A DNA stretch of 32,650 nucleotides, taken from assembly GCA_023819665.1 (NCBI GenBank), contig JAMWCP010000006.1:1-32650 (forward strand). The letters are read 5' to 3'. Positions 1-7,351 of this stretch are shown here, piece by piece. The notes beneath the pieces are model-generated. The model was not told the DNA's origin. It saw only the letters and a program-made list of their open reading frames with translations, and ran no database searches. Source of the stretch: Candidatus Omnitrophota bacterium. Its GTDB lineage: Bacteria; Omnitrophota; Gorgyraeia; Gygaellales; JAMWCP01. The translations under genes were made by a program, and so were the position numbers. The number at the start of each line of letters is the position of its first letter. Within the stretch, counting starts at the first letter, position 1.

Positions 1-3
1 TTT

Positions 4-66
4 CCACCTCCCTAATAAAATATTTATATAGATTTATATTTTATAATCCCGATATATAACTGTCAA
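4..66 (-). promoter_or_regulatory. Sigma70-type promoter and Shine-Dalgarno site for a gene beyond the left edge
   Basis: Read on the minus strand, TTGACA (61-66) and TAAAAT (38-43) are separated by exactly 17 bases, a near-perfect sigma70 promoter. About 25 bases further on is AGGGAGGTGG (4-13), a strong Shine-Dalgarno sequence. The start codon it serves must lie just outside the window. The promoter begins about 50 bases after the reconstructed end of yjbQ, so it opens a new transcription unit. I see no clear intrinsic terminator between the two. Confidence 0.75.
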
Positions 67-113
67 ACTTTTTTTGGATTAAAATATTTCAAGAAAATAA
101 ATCGGAGGGAAAA

Positions 114-532
114 CTACTCTCCAATTATCTGTAGGATTATTGATCGCCTTCTCGGGCGATGATCAAACTCTGTTAAGACTATGTGCTGCCAGTCCCCAGT
201 AATAAATTCCCATCTTCAAAAGGAATTACTAAAGAAGGTCCCTGTAAAGCTGCTCTTAAATGACTGAAGCCATTGGCGTCAGCCCAAGTATTATCGTGAT
301 GGTAGTGTGTTTTTTCAGGAATGAGTCTTTCGTACAACTCCTGCATATCCTTTATCAGTGCGGGTTCGTACTCAAAGGTGGTGATACCTGCAGTTGAACC
401 CACTACAAAAACCGTGACATTTCCTTTTTTAAGTCCACTGGATTTAATAAACTCTTTAACACTCTGGGTAATATTCACCAAATCCGGATTGCCTTTGGTT
501 TCTAAAGTAATTTTTTCAGTTATAATTTTCAT
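114..532 (-). CDS. yjbQ: YjbQ/UPF0047 family protein, frameshifted near the C-terminus
   Basis: The protein belongs to the YjbQ (UPF0047) family, some members of which show thiamine-phosphate-synthase-like activity; the physiological role is unsettled. The family core is clear, with HYHHDNTWADANGFSH around residues 76-91 and RAALQGPSLVIPF after it. The open frame stops at 179 after LLLGTGST, 117 codons. Family members instead continue GTWQ...EFDGPR. Adding one T after GGGACT (about position 190-191) restores GTWQHIVLTEFDHRPRRR and a stop at 114-116, giving about 139 residues, the normal length. So one base is missing, by mutation or by sequence error. It is the last gene after a putative YvlD-like membrane protein, 72 bases downstream of it, with only a weak ribosome binding site. 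Confidence 0.85.
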
Positions 533-604
533 ATTACATCTATCTATCGCTACTCGTCATTTTTATGGCAGAACTCAGAGTTGCTATGTTATCTATTTAA
601 CATA

Positions 605-952
605 TTAATTTATAATTGGGATAGTCAACATATTTAAAAATAAGCTTATAATACTAAATAAGATGTATCCCCAGAAAGCAGACCAGAATCCAGTGATGCT
701 GAATCCTTTTACAATATTAGCAACTAAATAGAACAAGGCACCATTAATAAATAAAGTAAAAAGACCTAAAGTTAAGATATTTAACGGCAGGGTAATAAAA
801 ATAATCAATGGTCGTAAAAAAGCATTTATAATCCCTACGAGAATTGCTGCTATCAAAACAGCCCAGAGGTTGGTTATTTCTATCCCTTTTACAACATTAG
901 CCACGATAAATATTGCTAAAGAATTAATTAGCCAACGAGTAAAAAATCTCAT
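605..952 (-). CDS. Phage holin family 4 / YvlD-like small membrane protein
   Basis: This 115-residue protein is almost wholly hydrophobic, with four predicted membrane segments (roughly residues 8-24, 28-50, 54-78 and 84-112). The pattern of NVVKGI near the N-terminus, a central IINAFLRPLIIFITLPLNILTLG-type segment split by prolines, and a second repeat-like NIVKGF is typical of the YvlD / phage_holin_4_2 family (PF04020). Despite the name, family members are chromosomal membrane proteins of unknown function and need not be phage derived. AGAGGAGAG sits a few bases before the ATG. It lies 60 bases after tonB and ahead of yjbQ, at the distal end of the riboswitch-controlled B12 unit; a direct role in B12 uptake is not implied. 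Confidence 0.8.
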   Translation of the reverse strand: MRFFTRWLINSLAIFIVANVVKGIEITNLWAVLIAAILVGIINAFLRPLIIFITLPLNILTLGLFTLFINGALFYLVANIVKGFSITGFWSAFWGYILFSIISLFLNMLTIPIIN

Positions 953-1012
953 TTCTCTCCTCTTTTAGTAATGTACTACATAACTGTCGCTGCGTCAACA
1001 TAATATTAAACC

Positions 1013-1669
1013 TTACTCTATCTCAAATGAGATGATCACATTAAAGGTAAGTTGAGGATAGCTCAGTTCTTTAGGAAAGACAGGGAATGGACTGGCGTCC
1101 TTTATACTTTTTAAAGCTACCCCTTTTAGATAAGAATTGGCATTCGTTTTCTCCTCAATTATCCGACAGCTTCCCAGGGTTCCATCAGCTATAATTATAA
1201 AAGTAAGATAGACCTGTCCGGTATCCGAACGATTGTAATTCTGGTAGGCGGATCTTCTTATCTTTTCACGTACGGTCTGATAATAATTTGTGTAAACAGG
1301 ATTGTTTATCTTTTCTAACTCTATGGGTTTTAACTGAACAATCTTCTTTACCAAGATAATATCCGGTTTGGGTATACTGGGTTTAGGAAGAGAACCCATC
1401 ATTCTATTCTTAAATATTTCATCCTTATTTATAAAAGGCGGGGGTTGAATTTTTTTAATCTGGATTCTTTGAGTGGTTTTTAAATTAATTTCTTTTTTCT
1501 CTTCCTCTAATTTAGCATATTGCGTAGTCGCCATCTTAATATAGTTTATTTCTATTTTCTGGTCTTTAGGTTTTTGAGGAAGTTTTAAAACTGAGGGATT
1601 TAAAAAAATTGCTGCATGAACAACCATAGAGATAATTAAAGCATATTTAAAGGTATTATCAGAAATCAT
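1013..1669 (-). CDS. tonB: TonB-like energy-transducing protein
   Basis: The 218-residue protein has the TonB layout: a short cytoplasmic start, one membrane segment at about residues 8-25, a charged and proline-containing periplasmic linker (KPKDQK, IQPPPF, LPKPSIPKPD) and a C-terminal domain from about residue 125. The C-terminal part contains QVYLTFIIIADGTLGSCRII and ends in a beta-strand-like NVIISFEIE, as in TonB C-terminal domains (PF03544 type). It would couple the inner-membrane proton motive force to the receptor encoded just upstream; no exbB or exbD is in the window. It lies 67 bases after the receptor gene and is probably cotranscribed from the same cobalamin riboswitch. The ribosome binding site is weak. 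Confidence 0.8.
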   Translation of the reverse strand: MISDNTFKYALIISMVVHAAIFLNPSVLKLPQKPKDQKIEINYIKMATTQYAKLEEEKKEINLKTTQRIQIKKIQPPPFINKDEIFKNRMMGSLPKPSIPKPDIILVKKIVQLKPIELEKINNPVYTNYYQTVREKIRRSAYQNYNRSDTGQVYLTFIIIADGTLGSCRIIEEKTNANSYLKGVALKSIKDASPFPVFPKELSYPQLTFNVIISFEIE

Positions 1670-1736
1670 CCTATTTTACTTTAAAGTAAATTATATCAGA
1701 ACCATAAAATTTATCAATCTCTTAGGTAAAAATTTT

Positions 1737-3605
1737 CTAAAATGTAAGCTTTGCTCCTAGAAATAAAGAAAATTTGGGCGTCTGATATCCTTTTATCTCT
1801 TCATATTTTTCATCCAGTATATTCTCAATACGACTGAATACTTCAAAGTTATCTTTCAGTTTATAATTTATAGCCAAATTTCCTAATAGATAAGGTTTAA
1901 GAAGCTGATTTCCTGAAGTATCTGAATAGCGATGGCCTGTATAGGAAATATCAAAATAAGTGGTTAATTTATCAAAATCTGTCTTTATTTTAAATAATAC
2001 TTTATTGGAGGGACGTCTGGCAAGTTCTGCATGGTTTTCTTTATTTTCTGTATCTAACCAAGTATACCCTAAACTTAAATCTATATTTTTATTTAAGGAG
2101 TAGATTAATTCATTTTCAACTCCTTCGATTCTGGATTTACTTACATTAACATAACCTTGGCCCCAAACAAAATCTATAAGATCTTTAAGTTGACTGTGAA
2201 AATAAACAAGGCTTAATTTTAAATTATCATTGAGTTTATGTTCAAAACCCATTTCATAGGTTTCTGATTTTTCCGGTTTAAGATTACTATTGCCTACAGG
2301 AAATCCCCAAAGTGGAGGAGCATAAAGTTGATACAAGGAAGGTGCTTTAAAACCTGTACCAAAAGATGCCTTTAGTTTTGTATCTTCAGTAAATAGATAA
2401 CTTGCTCCTATTCTAAATGTACTTTTATTTTTAAAGCTAGAATGATCATCCAATCGATAAGATAAAGAAATTAAAATATTCTTATGTGGCTCAATGAGAT
2501 TTTCCAAAAAATAACCCTTGTTATTTGCCGTTTCTTTAGGAAAGTCAGAACCTCCCCAGCTGTCTGTCCTGAAAGAATCACCCTTTTCTCTTAAATAATC
2601 AAAGCCAAAGATTATCTTATAAAAATCAACTGGTCTTAATTCAAATTGATTATCTAACTGATAGGTTGAACCAAGATACCAGTAGTCTGTAGAAGCATCC
2701 TCCCAGCCTTTTCTGTATATTTTAGTGGAGGCTAAAGTTAATCTATAGTCTATATTATCGGTAATAGAGTGTTTTGCCTTAAGACCTAAAATTCCTTCAT
2801 AGTCATAGGCATAGTTATCATCATCATCTACGGGAAGATATGGAGGTGTCCAGCTACTTCCATCGTATTCATATTTGGCATAGATATAATGCCCGATAAG
2901 TTCAAGTTTTGTTCTATCAGAAACTTCATAATCTAAATTCAAAATGGCATTTAAATTATGGTAAGAGTCTCTTTCGTGATTGTTATTTTTTTCTTTGGCT
3001 AAAGAATAACCGGCGATATCTGTTCTGTCTACCCCTAAATTAAAACCAAAATTCCCTTTTCTTCCATTAAATTCCAAAGATTCTTCATAGGTATGGTAAC
3101 TGCCCATTTTCTGTTGATAGATAAATTTGGGCTTTGCCTCTCCTTTTTTACTTAAAAGATTTATTATTCCACCGATAGCATCAGAACCATAAAGAGAACT
3201 CTGTGGACCTTTAGAGACTTCAATTCTGTCAATACCCACTAATTTAAAATGGGCGAAATTATAATATCCACTAGTAAGTATAGGGTCGTATATCTTTATT
3301 CCCTCAAGCATAAAACGGCTATGATAAGAATTGTGTCCTCTTAAAAATATGGAGGTATCTCCACTTAAACCAGATGAAGCTTTCATAATACTTGTAGATT
3401 CAGCCAGTGCCTCTTTTAAAGAATATATTCCTTTATTTTGGGTTTCTTCTACATCAATTTCTTCTACCGTTGCACCTGCTACTTTAGATAAAATTTCTGT
3501 TCTGTAAGGAGTTATCACAATCTTTTCCAGTTCTACTTCCTGTGCTGGTATATATGCTACCCAAATCCAAAAGAAGGCTACTATTATTAATAAAACTTTT
3601 TTCAT
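1737..3605 (-). CDS. btuB: TonB-dependent outer-membrane receptor, BtuB-like
   Basis: Outer-membrane receptor that most likely imports cobalamins or other corrinoids. The 622-residue protein begins with a signal peptide (about residues 1-21), followed by a TonB box, EKIVITPYR at 27-35, a plug domain with the conserved VSKGPQSSLYGSDAIGG, and a long beta-rich barrel ending in the terminal phenylalanine of FLGAKLTF. Length matches BtuB (about 600). The start codon overlaps the stop of the upstream gene as ATGA and is preceded by GAGGGAGG, so translation is probably coupled. Substrate assignment rests on context: a cobalamin riboswitch precedes the operon, and btuFCD lies just upstream. Sequence alone would allow a related siderophore or metal-complex receptor. 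Confidence 0.88.
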   Translation of the reverse strand: MKKVLLIIVAFFWIWVAYIPAQEVELEKIVITPYRTEILSKVAGATVEEIDVEETQNKGIYSLKEALAESTSIMKASSGLSGDTSIFLRGHNSYHSRFMLEGIKIYDPILTSGYYNFAHFKLVGIDRIEVSKGPQSSLYGSDAIGGIINLLSKKGEAKPKFIYQQKMGSYHTYEESLEFNGRKGNFGFNLGVDRTDIAGYSLAKEKNNNHERDSYHNLNAILNLDYEVSDRTKLELIGHYIYAKYEYDGSSWTPPYLPVDDDDNYAYDYEGILGLKAKHSITDNIDYRLTLASTKIYRKGWEDASTDYWYLGSTYQLDNQFELRPVDFYKIIFGFDYLREKGDSFRTDSWGGSDFPKETANNKGYFLENLIEPHKNILISLSYRLDDHSSFKNKSTFRIGASYLFTEDTKLKASFGTGFKAPSLYQLYAPPLWGFPVGNSNLKPEKSETYEMGFEHKLNDNLKLSLVYFHSQLKDLIDFVWGQGYVNVSKSRIEGVENELIYSLNKNIDLSLGYTWLDTENKENHAELARRPSNKVLFKIKTDFDKLTTYFDISYTGHRYSDTSGNQLLKPYLLGNLAINYKLKDNFEVFSRIENILDEKYEEIKGYQTPKFSLFLGAKLTF

Positions 3606-4294
3606 TGAACCTCCCTCCTTTCTTTTTCTTCAACGCTATATTCCTGAATATCTAAGAACCAGAAATTATTAATCAATAGTTTTTCTGTATTTTTTATATT
3701 TATCCTTTTATTAAAGATTGGACCATCATAGACAAAAGTATGATATTCTCCTCTTTCTCCAGAGAGATCCACCCCCTTTATGGTTTGTAAGTCTTTAATG
3801 AAATCTTTGTCGATTGTGCGACCAATCCAATTCTCATCGAGTTTATCTGCCTGTGCACTTGTAACTATTGCCTTAAAACCTAAATTTACAAATTCATTCA
3901 GTAAATTCAAAGTAGGGCTTTCCCATAAAGGAGAGATAACCTTAAATCCCTCTTGATTACAGATATTCTTAACCCAGTCCTGGAGGTCCTGTAGATGTAT
4001 ATCTCCCCGCACAATTTGATTGATATTCATCTCTTTTAATTCTTTTAATGTTTTTCTGAATACTTCCTCATAGTTATCTTTTGTGGTCTCTTTCTGTATC
4101 AGGGAAATATTTAATGCCTCTGCTTGGAGTTTGACTAAATTACTTTTGGTTCCATGAAAGGATACGCGACCATACTCATAAGAGATAAAATTAAAAAGAT
4201 AGACAATTTTATAGCCTTTTTGTATTGCCCTATATAATGAAAGGCAACTGTCTTTTCCGCTACTCCAGGAACAGGCAGCAATTCTATTTTTCAT
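3602..4294 (-). CDS. Dph6-like PP-loop ATPase (COG2102) in a cobalamin regulon
   Basis: A 230-residue member of the Dph6/MJ0570 PP-loop family (PF01902 type). The PP-loop is CSWSSGKDS near the N-terminus and the family signature GEYHTFVYDGPIF is near residue 185. In eukaryotes and archaea Dph6 amidates diphthine on EF2; bacteria lack diphthamide, so the substrate here must be different. It is the first gene behind a cobalamin riboswitch and overlaps the receptor gene by four bases (ATGA), which argues for a job in corrinoid handling. I chose the ATG at 4292-4294; the longer TTG-started frame to 4306 runs into the terminator U-tract. No strong Shine-Dalgarno is visible. An ATP-dependent amidation or amide-modifying step on a corrinoid or its ligand is a guess. 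Confidence 0.85.
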   Translation of the reverse strand: MKNRIAACSWSSGKDSCLSLYRAIQKGYKIVYLFNFISYEYGRVSFHGTKSNLVKLQAEALNISLIQKETTKDNYEEVFRKTLKELKEMNINQIVRGDIHLQDLQDWVKNICNQEGFKVISPLWESPTLNLLNEFVNLGFKAIVTSAQADKLDENWIGRTIDKDFIKDLQTIKGVDLSGERGEYHTFVYDGPIFNKRINIKNTEKLLINNFWFLDIQEYSVEEKERREVQ

Positions 4295-4304
4295 TAAATC
4301 TACC

Positions 4305-4329
4305 AAAAAACCCGACCTTCTTGGTCGGG
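4305..4329 (-). terminator. Intrinsic terminator of the compact cobalamin riboswitch
   Basis: On the minus strand CCCGACC (4323-4329) pairs with GGTCGGG (4311-4317) around a five-base loop and is followed directly by six T (4305-4310). This is a textbook Rho-independent terminator. It sits between the riboswitch core and the first start codon (4294), so it is the likely expression platform for transcriptional control. GGTCG at 4371-4375 could pair with the CGACC of its 5' arm as an antiterminator. Confidence 0.88.
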
Positions 4330-4371
4330 CTAAATCTTATAGATCTTTTTCCCTTCCCCAGAAGGTACTCG

Positions 4372-4475
4372 ACCTTAAATAGATGATCGACCGGGCTCAT
4401 CCGCTATATATGCGGATATTACCGTTGCCGGGCAGCCCTGGGAATCACACCCAGAGTTCCTTCATCTATTCGGTT
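4372..4475 (-). promoter_or_regulatory. Cobalamin riboswitch, compact and divergent
   Basis: The minus strand contains the cobalamin-riboswitch core: GGGTGTGATTCCCAG hairpin followed by GGCTGCCCGGCAACGGTAAT, close to the consensus GCTGTCCCGCAACGGTAA. A short hairpin ATCCGC/GCGGAT follows, then GAGCCCGG. A perfect nine-base-pair closing helix, AATAGATGA (4462-4470) with TCATCTATT (4378-4386), encloses the core. The B12 box is hard to recognise and the long P6-side extensions are absent, so it resembles compact cobalamin classes rather than the canonical AdoCbl form. It precedes the Dph6-like, receptor and tonB genes. Ligand preference cannot be read from sequence alone. Confidence 0.82.
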
Positions 4476-4486
4476 TGTTTTTAAAA

Positions 4487-4514
4487 AATCTACTACTATA
4501 AAATTTTCAGTCAA
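4487..4514 (-). promoter_or_regulatory. Promoter of the riboswitch-dph6-like-btuB-tonB operon
   Basis: TTGACT (4509-4514) and TAGATT (4487-4492) on the minus strand are 16 bases apart. Transcription would start near 4480, about ten bases before the riboswitch closing helix. It lies 18 bases after the stop of the 52-aa HTH gene. The -10 matches the consensus at four of six positions, so this is weaker than the btuF promoter. Confidence 0.6.
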
Positions 4515-4532
4515 TAGACAAAAATGGACAAT

Positions 4533-4691
4533 TTAAGACATCTTTAAAATCCTACTTATATGCCTTATGCTTAAATTAAATTTTTTGCTCAGATTTTTTA
4601 AAGAAGTCCCTCTTTTTCTTAATCCTATAATTTTTTGGTTGCGTTTTTTTAAAAAATCTTTAAAGATAGAGTTTGTTTTACTCTTTGACAT
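4533..4691 (-). CDS. Small helix-turn-helix protein, 52 aa, in the btu operon
   Basis: An ORF of 52 codons runs from ATG at 4689-4691 to TAA at 4533-4535. AAGGAT lies about five bases before the ATG, overlapping the end of btuD, whose stop is nine bases upstream; it therefore looks like the fourth gene of btuFCD. The product is very basic. Its second half, RNQKIIGLRKRGTSLKNLSK continuing into FNLSIRHISRILK, reads as a helix-turn-helix of the resolvase/Mor/sigma-r4 type: helix, turn around GTS, helix, then a recognition helix with SIRHISRILK. A DNA-binding role is likely; the target is unknown. It is too short to be a full transcription factor unless it dimerises. The clean Shine-Dalgarno and spacing make chance unlikely. 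Confidence 0.7.
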   Translation of the reverse strand: MSKSKTNSIFKDFLKKRNQKIIGLRKRGTSLKNLSKKFNLSIRHISRILKMS

Positions 4692-4700
4692 TCGGTATCC

Positions 4701-5480
4701 TTAAGAAAATAAAATTATAAATGGTTTTCCCGTCAAGGGATTCTCTTTTACTAAAACAGGGGTCTTGTATACTGTTTCTAAGTTGTTATAAGTTAAGACC
4801 TCAAAAACAGAGCCCTGTTTTACAATTCTTCCTTCATTAAGAAGAATAAGCCTTGTGCAGTAATGACTGGCTAAATTTAAATCGTGCAATACCGTTAAAA
4901 CAGTTAAGCCTTCTGTTTGGTTTAATCTTTTTATTAAATCCATAATGTGGATCTGATGTTTAATATCTAAATGCGCAGTGGGTTCGTCTAAAATCAAAAG
5001 TTTGGGTTCCTGTGCTAAAGCACGCGCAATAAGCACCCTCTGGCGTTCTCCACTACTTAAGGTCTCAAAGAATTTATTTCTCAATTCTAATGTATCGGTC
5101 AAAAGAAGGGCGTTTTCTACAACAGAACGATCTTTTTTTGTTTCTGTCTGCAGTCTTTTTAAATGAGGTATCCTTCCCATCAACACTATCTCCCAGACAC
5201 TGTAAGAGAAATAGATCTTTGTCTCCTGGGCTACAAAAGCCACATTCTGAGAGAACTCTCTTAAGCTTACCCTACTTAAATCTCTATTCTGCCAGAACAC
5301 ATGTCCTTTGGTAGGAGCTAAAACCTTACTTATTAACCTTAAAAGCGTGGATTTTCCTGAGGCATTCGGTCCAATTATGCCTAAAAAATCATTTTTATTT
5401 ACTTCAAAGGAGATACCTTTTATTACCTCATTATCTTTATATCCACCAAAAATACTCTCTACTTTTAGTAGATTTTCCAT
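4701..5480 (-). CDS. btuD: ABC transporter ATPase, BtuD/FecE type (vitamin B12 uptake)
   Basis: ATPase subunit of a cobalamin importer. Visible motifs in the 259-residue protein are Walker A GPNASGKSTLL (about residues 37-47), the Q-loop in FVAQET, the signature LSSGERQRVLIARAL, Walker B LLILDEPTAHLD and the switch histidine in TVLHDLN. Note LSSGE rather than LSGGQ, a common variant in this family. It starts one base after btuC and is preceded by AAAGGT within the end of btuC. Together with BtuC and BtuF it forms a complete type II importer, and the whole set follows a canonical cobalamin riboswitch. Iron-siderophore transport uses the same family, but the riboswitch favours corrinoids. Confidence 0.9.
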   Translation of the reverse strand: MENLLKVESIFGGYKDNEVIKGISFEVNKNDFLGIIGPNASGKSTLLRLISKVLAPTKGHVFWQNRDLSRVSLREFSQNVAFVAQETKIYFSYSVWEIVLMGRIPHLKRLQTETKKDRSVVENALLLTDTLELRNKFFETLSSGERQRVLIARALAQEPKLLILDEPTAHLDIKHQIHIMDLIKRLNQTEGLTVLTVLHDLNLASHYCTRLILLNEGRIVKQGSVFEVLTYNNLETVYKTPVLVKENPLTGKPFIILFS

Positions 5481-5481
5481 A

Positions 5482-6447
5482 TCAGGTTACCTTTTGTCTT
5501 TTCTTTAAAAGGAATATAAAAACAGGTGTTCCTAAGAAAGCAGTGATTACTCCTATCGGAATCTCTAAAGGCGGAATTAAAGTACGTGCCAGCATATCCG
5601 AAAAGACCAAAAATACTGCTCCTGATACCGCACTTAAAGGAATCAATCTTTTATGGTTTGGTCCAAAACTAAATCTTATAATATGCGGAATAATCAGACC
5701 AACAAAGCCAATAATTCCACTTATACAGACAATAGATGAGGTAATTAGAGAAACCAATATAAATAGTATCTTTTTTACTTTTTCAACCTCTATTCCTAAG
5801 TGGGTTGCTTCTTCCTCTCCTATACTTATAGCATCTAGATCTCTATAAAATACAAATATAATGAAGATTGAGGGTATAACGATAAAGCTAGACAAGACTA
5901 TAAGTTTTAGATTATAGTTACTTAGACTTCCCCACAACCACCAGAATGCTTCATGTATTACTTTATCCGCATAGATAGATACGATAAATATAATTATTCC
6001 TGACAAAACTATGGATACAATTACTCCTGCTAGTATCAGCGAATACACAGGAAGATGACCATTTTCTTTAGCAATCTGATAGACAAGAATTATGCTAAAG
6101 ATTGCCCCTAGAAAGGCAATTAAGGGTAGAGTTAATCCGGTGCCCCCTAAAACCATTCCTAAAATTGCACCTAAGCTTGCACCACTTGATGTCCCTAAAA
6201 GATAGGGCTCTGCCAGTGGATTTTTAAGGATTGCCTGCAGAACTACTCCAGAAGTCGCCAATCCTGCACCGCTAATTATTCCTAACAGGATTCGCATAGT
6301 TCTTAAATAAAGAATAATCCTGTTTTCTCTTAAAAAGAGTTCTGATAAATTTAATTTTACTGAACCATAATTTAAGCTTAAAAATATAGAGAGAGTGAAT
6401 AATAAAACCAAAAGAAAGATCTTTTTATTAAAATTAGAATCTTTCAT
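5482..6447 (-). CDS. btuC: ABC transporter permease, BtuC/FecCD family
   Basis: Integral-membrane subunit of the B12 importer, 321 residues with about nine or ten hydrophobic segments. FecCD/BtuC signatures include RIILYLRTMRILLGIISGAG near residue 42, GVVLQAILKNPLAEPYLLG, the coupling region after FYRDLDAISIGEEEATHLGI and GLIIPHIIRFSFGPNHKRLI near residue 250. The C-terminus is basic (KKRQK), on the cytoplasmic side. The ATG overlaps the btuF stop as ATGA, showing translational coupling, and btuD follows one base after the stop. Length is normal for the family (about 320-330). Confidence 0.92.
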   Translation of the reverse strand: MKDSNFNKKIFLLVLLFTLSIFLSLNYGSVKLNLSELFLRENRIILYLRTMRILLGIISGAGLATSGVVLQAILKNPLAEPYLLGTSSGASLGAILGMVLGGTGLTLPLIAFLGAIFSIILVYQIAKENGHLPVYSLILAGVIVSIVLSGIIIFIVSIYADKVIHEAFWWLWGSLSNYNLKLIVLSSFIVIPSIFIIFVFYRDLDAISIGEEEATHLGIEVEKVKKILFILVSLITSSIVCISGIIGFVGLIIPHIIRFSFGPNHKRLIPLSAVSGAVFLVFSDMLARTLIPPLEIPIGVITAFLGTPVFIFLLKKRQKVT

Positions 6448-7277
6448 TCTTCAGGATATAATCTTTTATGTATTTTAAAAATGGCCTCGGTTAATCTTGG
6501 TCCCGGTCGTAAAAGAATATCGGGTTCTATATCCGTATAGATACGATTGTCTCTAGTGGCTTTTAAAGTATTCCAAATAAAATTTTTTTTAAAATCAATT
6601 TTATTTTTACCCATATGCGTGGCAATAATACAATCAGGATCTTCTTTAATCAACCGTTCCAAACTAAAATAACTGTAAGGCCTTTTTAATCTATGCGCAA
6701 TATTTATCCCTCCTGCCAGATAAATTAACTCATCAATAAACGAACCGTAACCTGCAGTCATCAGAGGTTCATCCCAAAGGATTAAAAATACTTTAGGTCT
6801 TTTATCGAAAGGGATATTTTTTGTTTTCTCAACAATTACATTTATATCTTTTCTCATATTATTAATCAGAGTTTCTGCTTTTTTTGTTCTATTGGTAAGA
6901 AATCCTATTTCTCTGATGGATAGAAATAATTCTTCTACATTTTTAGGATTACTTATGTAAACATTTAATTTTAATTGCCCTAATTGATTAATCACTTCTT
7001 TCTGCTCCATATCTGTACAAAAAACAATATCGGGTTTTAAAGAAATAATCTTTTCTACATCGGGTTTGCTGAACGAACCTACTTTGGGTCTATTGGATGT
7101 TTTTTTAGGATAATTACAGAAAGAACTTACTCCCACAATTTCTTCATCCAATCCTAAGGCGAACAGGATTTCGGTAATAGAAGGGGTAAGCGATACGATC
7201 CTTATTTTTTCTCCGGCATAAATACTTTTAGATAACCAGACGACAGTAAATAGAATGACTATTAGTTTTTTTGCCAT
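6444..7277 (-). CDS. btuF: Periplasmic cobalamin-binding protein BtuF
   Basis: Substrate-binding protein of the B12 ABC importer (periplasmic-binding family PF01497). The 277-residue form starting at 7277 opens with a signal peptide MAKKLIVILFTVVW followed by an alanine near residue 21; the mature part begins RIVSLTPSITEILFALGL, the standard start of BtuF/FhuD-like domains. Further landmarks are PDVEKIISLKPDIVF, LWDEPLMTAGYGSFIDELI and GPRLTEAIFKIHKRL. A longer ATG-started frame to 7319 encodes the riboswitch terminator stem and must be leader RNA, so 7277 is preferred. Only six bases separate the terminator U-tract from this ATG and no Shine-Dalgarno is obvious. Confidence 0.92.
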   Translation of the reverse strand: MAKKLIVILFTVVWLSKSIYAGEKIRIVSLTPSITEILFALGLDEEIVGVSSFCNYPKKTSNRPKVGSFSKPDVEKIISLKPDIVFCTDMEQKEVINQLGQLKLNVYISNPKNVEELFLSIREIGFLTNRTKKAETLINNMRKDINVIVEKTKNIPFDKRPKVFLILWDEPLMTAGYGSFIDELIYLAGGINIAHRLKRPYSYFSLERLIKEDPDCIIATHMGKNKIDFKKNFIWNTLKATRDNRIYTDIEPDILLRPGPRLTEAIFKIHKRLYPEE

Positions 7278-7283
7278 ATAAAT

Positions 7284-7315
7284 AAAAAACCCCGAAGCAA
7301 TATTGCTTCGGGGTT
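7284..7315 (-). terminator. Intrinsic terminator of the btuF cobalamin riboswitch
   Basis: Positions 7288-7315 form a perfect 28-base palindrome (AACCCCGAAGCAAT and its complement), giving a strong GC-rich stem with a T-run on its minus-strand 3' side (7284-7289). It lies between the riboswitch aptamer and the btuF ATG. GGGT just upstream (about 7317-7320) could pair with ACCC of the 5' arm, a possible antiterminator nucleus. Confidence 0.9.
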
Positions 7316-7351
7316 GCACCCTAGTTTTTCTCTGGCCCGTCCGCGCGAGTC

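Noticed and set aside
138-163. Hairpin GATCGCC...GGGCGATGATC as a terminator
   Set aside because: It lies within the restored yjbQ coding end and has no T-run after it.
158-175. Minus-strand AGAGTTTGATC, identical to the start of bacterial 16S rRNA
   Set aside because: Only about 11 bases match and the following text is unlike 16S. After correcting the frameshift these bases are the coding codons for the YjbQ C-terminus.
605-952. Phage lysis cassette because of a holin-family membrane protein
   Set aside because: The YvlD/holin-4 family is common on chromosomes; no endolysin or phage structural gene is present.
7278-7319. A longer N-terminus for BtuF starting at 7319
   Set aside because: These codons are the riboswitch terminator palindrome and T-run; the signal peptide begins at 7277.
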